Source: Candidatus Heimdallarchaeota archaeon AB_125 (GTDB lineage: Archaea > Asgardarchaeota > Heimdallarchaeia > Heimdallarchaeales > Heimdallarchaeaceae). From it: a DNA stretch of 7,629 nucleotides. The stretch is from contig MEHH01000126.1 of assembly GCA_001940755.1 (NCBI GenBank), positions 1-7,629 of the forward strand, read 5' to 3'. Of the stretch, positions 1-5,548 are shown piece after piece. Below the pieces are notes generated by a model. The model made no database searches. It saw nothing but the letters and a program-made list of their open reading frames with translations, and had not been told where the DNA came from. The position numbers and the translations under genes are program-made. Each line of letters opens with the position of its first letter. Position 1 is the stretch's first letter.

Positions 1-35
1 AAAGTACTTCTATTGAAAGAACTCAAACAAAGAAC

Positions 36-43
36 TTTATATG
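36..43 (+). promoter_or_regulatory. Possible TATA box for the corrinoid/Hcy-methyltransferase/reactivase operon
   Basis: TTTATATG fits an archaeal TATA box. If used, transcription would start near position 65 and leave a leader of about 70-75 bases before the first gene. The 8-base word AAAGAACT occurs twice just upstream (16-23 and 29-36, 13 bases apart), the second copy touching the box, and could be a regulator or BRE contact. The region is AT-rich, so chance matches are common. Confidence 0.3.
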
Positions 44-126
44 AAATTATTAAAACAAGTTACTACTAAAAGAGAAAGTCTAATTAATACATAATTTACA
101 AGCATTCTGTAATAACGCTAAACTAT

Positions 127-131
127 GGTGA
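127..131 (+). promoter_or_regulatory. Shine-Dalgarno site for the corrinoid protein gene
   Basis: GGTGA lies 7 bases before the TTG codon at 139 and matches the part of the anti-SD complement also used by the opine dehydrogenase gene on the other strand. It supports TTG 139 as the start, as there is no in-frame ATG between the upstream stop (85-87) and residue 67. Confidence 0.55.
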
Positions 132-138
132 AACGAAT

Positions 139-774
139 TTGACTTTTGGTGATGAATGTAAAGAAGCTATTCTAAAAGGAGATATAGGCTTAGCAGAAAA
201 ACTTGCTAATAAAACTGTAAATGAAAAGTTAGATCTAAACGAAGCTATTGATGCTTTCTCTTTGGCTATTAGAGAAGCAGGAGATTTATTTGAAGAAGGA
301 GAGTTTTTCCTACCCGAGCTTATGCGTAGTGCTGAAGCGATGAAAGCAGCAATGGAGATTTTTGATCCAATTCTTAAAGAAGGAAAAGAGGATAGATATC
401 TCGGAAAAGTTGTTATTGGAACGATTGAAGGAGACATTCACGATATTGGTAAAACCCTTGTAGCTTCATTGCTATCTGCTGATGGTTTTGAAGTTCATGA
501 TTTAGGAGCAGATGTTCCAGTAAGCACTTTCATAGACAAAGCAATTGAAGTTGACGCTAATATTATCTGCATTTCAGCCTTGTTAACAACTACTATGCTA
601 GGTCAAAAACGATTAATTGACCAGCTTAAAGAGAAGAATATTCGTGATAAGTTTAAAGTTTTAATTGGAGGAGCGCCTATTTCAAAGACATGGGTAGATG
701 AAATTGGTGCAGATGGATCTGCTGAAAATGCTGTGAGTGCAGTGAAACTAGCAAAATCAGTATTAGGTATTTAG
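139..774 (+). CDS. Corrinoid (cobalamin-binding) methyl-carrier protein, MtbC/MttC/MtgC-like
   Basis: A 211-residue cytoplasmic protein of the size usual for the corrinoid proteins of methylamine, methanol and glycine-betaine methyltransferase systems and for the B12 module of MetH. Residues about 5-80 form the helical cap domain, with the family-typical run F51-E-E-G-E-F-F-L-P-E60 followed by an AEAMKAAMEI helix. Residues about 88-211 are the Rossmann-like B12 domain, with EGDIHDIGK at 97-105: His101 is the expected lower cobalt ligand in the DxHxxG motif. S146-A-L and GG at 177-178 are the other cofactor-loop signatures. The C-terminus (ADGSAENAVSAV) matches the usual ADGYAxxAxxAV ending. 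By family knowledge it carries a methyl group on Co between two methyltransferases. It is the first gene of a tight operon, and its TAG stop overlaps the next gene's Shine-Dalgarno site. The TTG start is supported by GGTGA. Which amine it serves cannot be read from the sequence. Confidence 0.92.
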   Translation: MTFGDECKEAILKGDIGLAEKLANKTVNEKLDLNEAIDAFSLAIREAGDLFEEGEFFLPELMRSAEAMKAAMEIFDPILKEGKEDRYLGKVVIGTIEGDIHDIGKTLVASLLSADGFEVHDLGADVPVSTFIDKAIEVDANIICISALLTTTMLGQKRLIDQLKEKNIRDKFKVLIGGAPISKTWVDEIGADGSAENAVSAVKLAKSVLGI

Positions 775-779
775 GAGGT
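773..779 (+). promoter_or_regulatory. Strong Shine-Dalgarno that points to a CTG start
   Basis: AGGAGGT overlaps the TAG stop (772-774) of the corrinoid gene. It sits 6 bases before CTG 786 but 27 bases before the first in-frame ATG (807), which has no Shine-Dalgarno of its own. It therefore decides in favour of a CTG start for the next gene. ATT 780 is also in frame but is too close to the site. Confidence 0.75.
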
Positions 780-785
780 ATTTCA

Positions 786-1670
786 CTGAGCAGTAAGAAA
801 TCCATCATGGAACTACTAAAAGAAAGAGTTGTTCTCTTGGATGGAGCTATGGGTTCGCTGCTCATTGATCAAGGTTTAGAACCAGGAACACCTCCAGAAT
901 ACTGGAATGTTTCTCATCCAGAAAAGATTCAACAAATCCATTTAGAATATTTTAATGCTGGATCTGATGCTGTTCTTACAAACACATTTGGTGGATCAGG
1001 GATGAAATTATCAGCTCATAAACATGGTCACGGTGTTGAGAAATACAATCAAAAAGCTGTAGAATTAGCAAGAGAAATATGCCCTGAAGATAAATTCATA
1101 GCTGGTGATATTGGACCATCAGGTAGTTTTCTACCACCTGTTGGCAATATTACAGTAGATGACTTTTATGAGAACTTTCTTGAGCAAGCAGGAATTCTTG
1201 CTGATGCTGGCGTGGATTTCTTCTGTATAGAAACTATGGTTGATTTGAAGGAGGCAGAAGCAGCTGTTAAAGCTATAAAGAAGGTGTCCAACCTTCCTGT
1301 ATTTGCTGCTATAACATATCAATTGACCAAACGAGGATATTTCACAATTATGGGGAATTCAGTATTTGATTGCGTTACAACTTTAGAGAAAGCTGGAGCA
1401 GATGTCATAGGGGGTAATTGCACAATAGGAAGTGAAGAGATGATAGATCTAATTCCAATTATATCCAAAGAAACAGATTTACCGATTTCTGCAAAACCCA
1501 ATGCAGGTAAACCTCAATTAGTTCAAGGGAAGACCATTTACCCTACATCTAAAGAAGACTTTACTTCAGATATTGTACAAATTGTTAAAAATGGTGCTCA
1601 AGTCGTAGGAGGATGCTGTGGTACTAGTCCTGAGTACATTTCTAATATTGCTGAAAATCTTAGAGGGTAG
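786..1670 (+). CDS. Homocysteine S-methyltransferase domain protein (MetH N-module / BHMT-like)
   Basis: A single-domain, zinc-dependent thiol methyltransferase (Hcy-binding TIM barrel) that by family transfers a methyl group to homocysteine, giving methionine. It has 294 residues from CTG 786, or 287 from ATG 807. Seen in order (CTG numbering): the DGAMG phosphate-loop-like motif at 19-23; TNTFGG near 66-70; GDIGPSG near 107; IET at 148-150; and the three zinc cysteines, Cys212 in GGNCTIG and Cys277-Cys278 in GGCCGTSP. The length covers only the barrel, so the pterin, B12 and activation domains of full MetH are absent from this chain; B12 and activation-like domains are encoded just before and after it. 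The gap to the corrinoid gene is 11 bases and to the next gene 4 bases. The acceptor thiol may be homocysteine, but coenzyme M or another thiol cannot be excluded. The start is inferred from Shine-Dalgarno spacing; conventional gene callers would pick ATG 807. Confidence 0.88.
   Translation: MSSKKSIMELLKERVVLLDGAMGSLLIDQGLEPGTPPEYWNVSHPEKIQQIHLEYFNAGSDAVLTNTFGGSGMKLSAHKHGHGVEKYNQKAVELAREICPEDKFIAGDIGPSGSFLPPVGNITVDDFYENFLEQAGILADAGVDFFCIETMVDLKEAEAAVKAIKKVSNLPVFAAITYQLTKRGYFTIMGNSVFDCVTTLEKAGADVIGGNCTIGSEEMIDLIPIISKETDLPISAKPNAGKPQLVQGKTIYPTSKEDFTSDIVQIVKNGAQVVGGCCGTSPEYISNIAENLRG
1663..1667 (+). promoter_or_regulatory. Shine-Dalgarno for the TTG-started reactivase gene
   Basis: GAGGG lies inside the last codons of the Hcy-methyltransferase gene, 7 bases before TTG 1675. 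It favours this start over an in-frame ATG at 1618 that would lie deep inside the preceding gene. Confidence 0.5.
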
Positions 1671-1674
1671 AATT

Positions 1675-2328
1675 TTGAATATCATAGATAATTTCAACAT
1701 TGAACTAGAAAATGATGAAATTCTTCGTTTACTCCAAAATAAAAGTTCACAAGATAAATCAAGAAATGCACCTTCATCTTTGTTAGATGATATTGAAGAG
1801 ATGAAAAAGGAAGCTCTTCCTCTTATTCAACCAAGAGCTATTTATGACATTTTCACTAGTGAGGAGTTAGAACCTAGATTTTTATTCAAAAAATCAGAAA
1901 TGACTATATTAGCAATATCTACCATTGGTAATAAGTTAGAATCTTTAAGCAAAGCATTTCTGAAGAAAGGCAATCTAGCCCAAGGAGTTATTCTAGATGC
2001 TATAGCTTCTCATGCAGCTGAACAAGCTGCTGAATATATTAATCAAGAAATCCTTAAAGAAATAGCTGAAAAAATCGAAGGAAAAGATATAACTAGTAGA
2101 TTCAGCCCAGGTTACTGCCAATGGGAATTGGATAAAGGTCAAAGAACCATTTTTGATATTCTTGATAGTTCGAAAATAGGAGTTTCACTTACACAATCAA
2201 TGATGATGAATCCTGTCAAATCAGTTTCTTTTGCTATTAACATTGGAACAGATGTAGATAAAGAATTAGGAATAAGGGGTTGTGAGAATTGCGATATGAT
2301 TAATTGCACTTATCGCAGAATAAAATAA
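1675..2328 (+). CDS. MetH activation-domain-like corrinoid reactivation protein with Cys-rich tail
   Basis: A 217-residue protein resembling the C-terminal AdoMet-binding activation domain of cobalamin-dependent methionine synthase, here free-standing. Seen: R142-F-S-P-G-Y147, matching the RxxPGY motif that contacts AdoMet in MetH; then IGVSLTQSMMMNPVKSVSF at 168-186, close to the family's IGVxLTxSxxMxPxxSVS stretch. By family knowledge such domains bring AdoMet to cob(II)alamin so that, with an electron donor, the inactive cofactor is reductively methylated. The C-terminus has C203-x2-C206-x4-C211-x-Y-R, a cysteine cluster absent from E. coli MetH that might bind metal or serve in electron transfer (inference). 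The N-terminal 60 residues are helical, polar and unassigned. It is the third gene of the operon, 4 bases after the second, with TTG as the best start. It would replace the ATP-dependent RamA-type activator usual in methylamine systems; no RamA-like gene is visible here. Confidence 0.82.
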   Translation: MNIIDNFNIELENDEILRLLQNKSSQDKSRNAPSSLLDDIEEMKKEALPLIQPRAIYDIFTSEELEPRFLFKKSEMTILAISTIGNKLESLSKAFLKKGNLAQGVILDAIASHAAEQAAEYINQEILKEIAEKIEGKDITSRFSPGYCQWELDKGQRTIFDILDSSKIGVSLTQSMMMNPVKSVSFAINIGTDVDKELGIRGCENCDMINCTYRRIK

Positions 2329-2329
2329 A

Positions 2330-3853
2330 TTAATGAGAGAAAATTTCTCTTTCTTTTTTGCTTCTATAAGAATCAAGTTGAGGAGCATGTAATAATTTCC
2401 TATTTATGCTCTCATAAAGAACATTAGAATCCAGTATTGATCCAATAGATTTTATTGCATTAACTATAAATTCTGCTTTTTCAATTAGGTCTTGTTTTCT
2501 CTCTAGAACATAAGGATCCCAAATCATCGAAGGTTGACCCTCTAGACACTTAATAATTACCTGTTTTGCTATTTTACAACTTTCAATTACATTCTCTGGA
2601 GTAGCAGCATGATTTGCTTCACTATAACTTACAACATGAATAATATGTGGATTAAGTTGCATCTGCAACATTGTTGATTGAGCGAGTTGCCCTTTTGCCA
2701 TATCCAAATCTATAGGGTAGCTAAATAAACCAGTTCTTGTTTGAGTATAAACTGTAAAATTATCATCTTGCAGCGATTCTATCATCTCTTTTTGAGCAAG
2801 CATCTTTGCCAAATCATCTCTCTGATTTGTTTGAGGAGGAGTATTGAACATATATTGTGAGATGAAATTTCTTACTCCCAACTTTTTACAGATATATGCA
2901 CCCAAAAATCCTGCTGCTATTGCTACTTCATCCTTTGCATCTCTCAAAGACCAATGATGTGATTCGAGAATCTCAACAGGGATTTCTTTTTCAGCATGCC
3001 ATTTTATTACATCAAGGTGAGCTTGTAGAGAAGATTCTAAATCCATTGGTCCTCTCCCATCCATTTGGTTAAACCAGAAGATAGGTATTGCAGCCCATGC
3101 ATTATTTATTGTGTCAACATAAAGCTGAGCCAATTCAATCATATCATCAGTTCCTGCATAAGTCCTCATCAAGGGGTAATTTCCTACTCTTGAAGCTTGA
3201 AAAAGCTGTTCAAAATCTTCTTTTGTCCTGACAGGAACACCTCCAGCACCTTCACCAGAACTCATTCTTTCAGAATGGAAAAAGTGTGCTTGTGCATTTT
3301 GATCAGTTCCCAAAGAAATGATATCAAGACATCTGCTTTCAGCAATCTTTCTAATTCCTTTTGTTGTTTCTTTTAAAGAAGGCAAACCAAAATGATGTCT
3401 TAAAACAGGAAAAGGATTTTTTGAATCTATTCTCTCAATAATATGTTGAGGAGGTACTATAAATTTATCTTCTACAAAACCTCCTTTAAGATAAGCAATC
3501 GCTTGATCCGTATCATCTCCTTTAAAATAAGCACTAAAAAAACCATCTTGTTTTTCGCTTTTAACAAGTTCAGGTAGACCTCCTAGGATAAATTCTCTTT
3601 CACTTAAACCTTCTTCAGTGATTCTTCTTTTCAACTGTTTTAGAATTTTAATTCCTGCTATAGGAGTCAATCTATAACTCAAACCTACTATGTCAGGGTT
3701 ATGTTCTTTAATTGAATTAATGAGTTGTTCATTTTCTACAGCAGGACCTAAAAAAATTGTTTCATAACCGTGTCTTTCTGCTAATTTTAAGAATCTATGA
3801 ATGCCAGCAATATGAACACAATCGCCAATGCAAGCCCCCAAGATTTTTTTCAT
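2330..3853 (-). CDS. Cobalamin-dependent protein: B12-binding domain fused to a glutamate-mutase-epsilon-like barrel
   Basis: A 507-residue protein of two parts. Residues 1 to about 125 are a B12-binding Rossmann domain: GACIGDCVHIAG at 6-17 carries DxHxxG (Asp11, His14 as expected cobalt ligand, Gly17), with Ser59 and G91-G92 in the usual loop positions. Residues about 150-480 read like a TIM barrel distantly similar to the epsilon (catalytic) subunit of glutamate/methylaspartate mutase, for example PIFWFNQMDGRGPMDLESS near 257-275 and the closing VVSYSEANHAATPE segment at 407-420. The order, small B12 part then barrel, mimics a fusion of the two mutase subunits. Its role is probably a carbon-skeleton rearrangement with adenosylcobalamin, or another B12 reaction; the substrate is unknown and I do not see a clear copy of the glutamate-binding arginines. 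It is the second gene of a minus-strand operon, starting directly after the opine dehydrogenase stop. It ends one base from the convergent reactivase gene. Confidence 0.7.
   Translation of the reverse strand: MKKILGACIGDCVHIAGIHRFLKLAERHGYETIFLGPAVENEQLINSIKEHNPDIVGLSYRLTPIAGIKILKQLKRRITEEGLSEREFILGGLPELVKSEKQDGFFSAYFKGDDTDQAIAYLKGGFVEDKFIVPPQHIIERIDSKNPFPVLRHHFGLPSLKETTKGIRKIAESRCLDIISLGTDQNAQAHFFHSERMSSGEGAGGVPVRTKEDFEQLFQASRVGNYPLMRTYAGTDDMIELAQLYVDTINNAWAAIPIFWFNQMDGRGPMDLESSLQAHLDVIKWHAEKEIPVEILESHHWSLRDAKDEVAIAAGFLGAYICKKLGVRNFISQYMFNTPPQTNQRDDLAKMLAQKEMIESLQDDNFTVYTQTRTGLFSYPIDLDMAKGQLAQSTMLQMQLNPHIIHVVSYSEANHAATPENVIESCKIAKQVIIKCLEGQPSMIWDPYVLERKQDLIEKAEFIVNAIKSIGSILDSNVLYESINRKLLHAPQLDSYRSKKEREIFSH
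2336..2359 (+). terminator. Probable terminator of the plus-strand operon
   Basis: A short stem AGAGAA/TTCTCT (2336-2341 with 2345-2350, three-base loop) is followed by a T-rich run (2351-2359). It starts 8 bases after the reactivase stop and lies inside the last codons of the convergent minus-strand gene. The stem is AT-rich and weak; in an archaeon the T-tract alone could end transcription. Confidence 0.4.
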
Positions 3854-4978
3854 TTAATCTCCTCCAACAATAGCTCCAACTGCAGTTTTATATTCTGTTA
3901 TTGTTTCAAGTTCAGACACTATTCTTAAATCTTCAAAAATTGTTCTAGCGTCAAGCCCTAACCTATTAAGATTTCTTCCTTGACTTCTAAAATCAACCTG
4001 CAGTTCCATTGAAGCCATATCTATCAAATTATCAATATGTCTTGTATCGATCCCAATGGATTTACCAAGTTCAGAAAAGGGAACAAGACCTGTAGGAATG
4101 TCCTCTGTTAAATATCTCATATCGAAAGTTGTAGGAGCTGTTAACCCTGCATAAAAAGGATTATTGTGTAAAGCATCATAAAGATTCGAGCTTGGGAGAC
4201 TATATCTTTCACACAACCATTCTTTTAATGATTGAACTTCTACTCCAAAGCTTCTTGCGATGGTTCGTCTTTCATTGTCAACTTGTTCCATATAGTCAAC
4301 TACTTCTCTTGTAGCCCCGTCTCTGTAAAAATCAAAGGTTTCCTTATTTCTTATTCTCTCTTCATTTAACAAAGTTATTGTAGGATGGAACACTGCTCCA
4401 ATATTTCCTAAACTTGTTGTTAGGAAGTTTTCTACAGCATAAAACTGAGGATAGTCTTCACTTAGCAAAGAAATTACCTGAGAAGTGCGATGATTAGGTA
4501 TAGCTGATAAAGAAACTGAATTCTTAATTCCCTTGACTTCACTTAAACCAGGTCTTAGGGTTCTTGTAGCATAAATCAAAGTATTAGCTTCTGCAATAGT
4601 AACATCTGCAGCCAAACCTCCTTCTAAAAGAGCATTCATAAATTCTAAACTGCCAAAAGTTCTTCCAGGATTAAGAATAATTGTTTGCTCCTCTTGAAGA
4701 TGGGGAGCTAAAGCAGTAGCAATATCATAATGTCCAGTAGCTGTTGTAACGACCATAATTAATTCTGTTCCCCTCACAGCCTCTGAAATATCAGTAGTAA
4801 CTAGATTTAATTTTCCCTTTGAGTGTATTTCTCCCTGTAATTCAATTTCTTTCTTTTTCATAAGAGGACGAATTCTATCGACGGATCTATTGTAAAGATT
4901 AACCTTATTTCCTTTGCTTGCTAGATAACCAGCAATTGCTTGACCTCCACACCCAGCACCAATTACAGCAATAGTCAC
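3854..4978 (-). CDS. Opine dehydrogenase family (octopine/nopaline type) NAD(P)-dependent oxidoreductase
   Basis: A 374-residue cytoplasmic oxidoreductase, of normal length for the family. The N-terminus is a Rossmann fold with GAGCGG at 7-12 (GxGxxG) for NAD(P). The C-terminal helical octopine-dehydrogenase domain has GNIGAVFHPTITLLN at 191-205, His198 being the expected catalytic histidine; then a FYRDG..REVV..ME..D.ER segment at 217-237, and the family-typical EDIPTGLVP at 292-300. Family members reversibly join an amino acid and a 2-oxo acid by reductive amination, or oxidise such N-carboxyalkyl amino acids. The partner amino acid here is unknown. The start is GTG 4978, since a stop (4981-4979) lies immediately upstream in frame; GGTGA 4 bases before it serves as Shine-Dalgarno and is part of a hairpin. 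It is the first gene of an operon with the B12/mutase-like gene, so the two probably act on the same substrate pool. Confidence 0.88.
   Translation of the reverse strand: MTIAVIGAGCGGQAIAGYLASKGNKVNLYNRSVDRIRPLMKKKEIELQGEIHSKGKLNLVTTDISEAVRGTELIMVVTTATGHYDIATALAPHLQEEQTIILNPGRTFGSLEFMNALLEGGLAADVTIAEANTLIYATRTLRPGLSEVKGIKNSVSLSAIPNHRTSQVISLLSEDYPQFYAVENFLTTSLGNIGAVFHPTITLLNEERIRNKETFDFYRDGATREVVDYMEQVDNERRTIARSFGVEVQSLKEWLCERYSLPSSNLYDALHNNPFYAGLTAPTTFDMRYLTEDIPTGLVPFSELGKSIGIDTRHIDNLIDMASMELQVDFRSQGRNLNRLGLDARTIFEDLRIVSELETITEYKTAVGAIVGGD
3859..3865 (-). promoter_or_regulatory. Shine-Dalgarno made from the last codons of the opine dehydrogenase gene
   Basis: On the minus strand GGAGGAG is both the final Gly-Gly-Asp codons of the upstream gene and the ribosome-binding site of the B12/mutase-like gene, 5 bases before its ATG at 3853. 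Stop TAA and start ATG are directly adjacent, implying translational coupling. Confidence 0.7.
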
Positions 4979-4980
4979 TT

Positions 4981-5015
4981 AATCACCCACTTAGCATTAT
5001 GTAAGAGGGGTGATT
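4981..5015 (-). promoter_or_regulatory. Leader hairpin that would sequester the opine dehydrogenase ribosome-binding site
   Basis: AATCACCC (4981-4988) and GGGTGATT (5008-5015) form an exact 8-bp inverted repeat. Inside it CTTA (4990-4993) pairs with TAAG (5002-5005), leaving an 8-base loop. In minus-strand mRNA the arm nearest the gene, GGGUGAUU, contains the Shine-Dalgarno GGUGA, 2 bases before the GUG start. The opposite arm (AAUCACCCCUC) resembles the 3' end of 16S rRNA (AUCACCUCC), as expected of a sequence that masks an SD. It may instead be a DNA operator, especially if transcription starts within it. Confidence 0.6.
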
Positions 5016-5099
5016 TTATTCTACTCACTATATTTCTCGTAAGCAAGCAGTGAAAATGAACTGATCTCGAGTTATAGTTGTTTTCTATGTATTTTGTTT

Positions 5100-5106
5100 C
5101 TTTATA
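5100..5106 (-). promoter_or_regulatory. Possible TATA box for the opine dehydrogenase operon
   Basis: Read on the minus strand this is TATAAAG preceded by an A-rich BRE-like stretch (AAAAAAGATG). It would give a start near 5077 and a leader of about 100 bases that includes the hairpin at 4981-5015. A weaker alternative, AAATATAG (minus strand, about 5028-5035), would start transcription inside that hairpin and remove one arm. Confidence 0.35.
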
Positions 5107-5169
5107 CATCTTTTTTCACCTTATAGTTTTCTAGGATTGTTGCATTGACTTAATAGGTATGATCCTTGA

Positions 5170-5201
5170 ATTTGCTTAATTTTAAACGGTTCTAAGCAAA
5201 T
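5170..5201. repeat. 9-bp inverted repeat
   Basis: ATTTGCTTA (5170-5178) and TAAGCAAAT (5193-5201) are exact inverted copies around a 14-base spacer. A further TAAGCAA stands alone at 5040-5046. It could be an operator or an RNA stem; nothing in the sequence decides between them. Confidence 0.6.
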
Positions 5202-5221
5202 AGAGCAGTTTTCAGTATTTA

Positions 5222-5256
5222 ATATCACAAACGAAGTCAAATTTCGATAGTGATAT
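5222..5256. repeat. 7+4 bp interrupted inverted repeat
   Basis: ATATCAC (5222-5228) pairs with GTGATAT (5250-5256). After a symmetric 3-by-3 mismatch, CGAA (5232-5235) pairs with TTCG (5243-5246) around a 7-base loop. It starts 21 bases after the previous inverted repeat. The matched double-stem geometry suggests a structured RNA or a protein-binding site. Confidence 0.5.
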
Positions 5257-5441
5257 CATAATTCTTCATAATCGAGCATTACAGTTAGTCAATCATATAA
5301 CCATTCATATCTTTAAATAGTTATTCTTTTATTATCTTATATATTAATAAATATATATAAGGAATATTAAGTAATGTTGTGATGAATCTATAATTAATTA
5401 AAGTAAAGTATAATTAATATGTTGTTTTCAATGGTAATTAC

Positions 5442-5449
5442 TATAAAAG
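5442..5449 (+). promoter_or_regulatory. Possible TATA box upstream of the MttB-like gene
   Basis: TATAAAAG is a near-ideal archaeal TATA element. It would place transcription start near 5470 with a leader of about 80 bases containing the TGATTAATCA palindrome. A competing box, TATAATTG at 5521-5528, lies about 26-28 bases before the start codon and would give a leaderless mRNA, consistent with the lack of a Shine-Dalgarno there. Confidence 0.35.
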
Positions 5450-5475
5450 AAAGCTTGAAAGATGATATTTTTCTT

Positions 5476-5485
5476 TGATTAATCA
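5476..5485. repeat. Palindrome TGATTAATCA, candidate operator
   Basis: An exact 10-bp palindrome about 65 bases before the MttB-like start, between its two candidate TATA boxes. Its position suits a repressor site, but AT-rich DNA produces such palindromes by chance. Confidence 0.35.
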
Positions 5486-5548
5486 GAAATAATCTTTTAA
5501 ACACTCCAAATTACTCTAGATATAATTGATAAATTATTTGAGTTAATT

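Larger units (their letters stand above)
4979..5548. other. 570-base gene-free divergent control region
   Basis: This stretch separates the divergent opine dehydrogenase and MttB-like genes. It is strongly AT-rich, with stops in all frames and no coding pattern that I can see. It holds three inverted repeats (4981-5015, 5170-5201, 5222-5256), a 10-bp palindrome (5476-5485), a 10-bp direct repeat spaced 20 bp (5389-5398, 5409-5418), and candidate promoters for both directions. TAAGCAA occurs at 5040-5046 and 5193-5199, and inverted at 5172-5178. No tRNA or recognised riboswitch fold was found by eye; a cobalamin riboswitch was looked for and not seen. Confidence 0.7.

Noticed and set aside
125..142. 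Five-codon frame ATG...TGA overlapping the TTG start of the corrinoid gene, a possible leader peptide
   Set aside because: It has no Shine-Dalgarno of its own, and its ATG/GTG lie in the site that serves TTG 139; most simply it is chance.
123..437. Minus-strand open frame opposite the corrinoid gene
   Set aside because: Serine/phenylalanine-rich reverse shadow of a gene with clear corrinoid motifs.
1618..1674. ATG 1618 as start of the reactivase
   Set aside because: It would overlap 53 bases of the Hcy-methyltransferase gene, including the codons for its zinc Cys-Cys motif region, and adds an unrelated hydrophobic leader; TTG 1675 has a Shine-Dalgarno at good spacing.
4979..5548. Cobalamin riboswitch in the divergent region
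   Set aside because: No B12-box-like conserved core or multi-helix layout was seen, only isolated inverted repeats; a covariance search would settle it.
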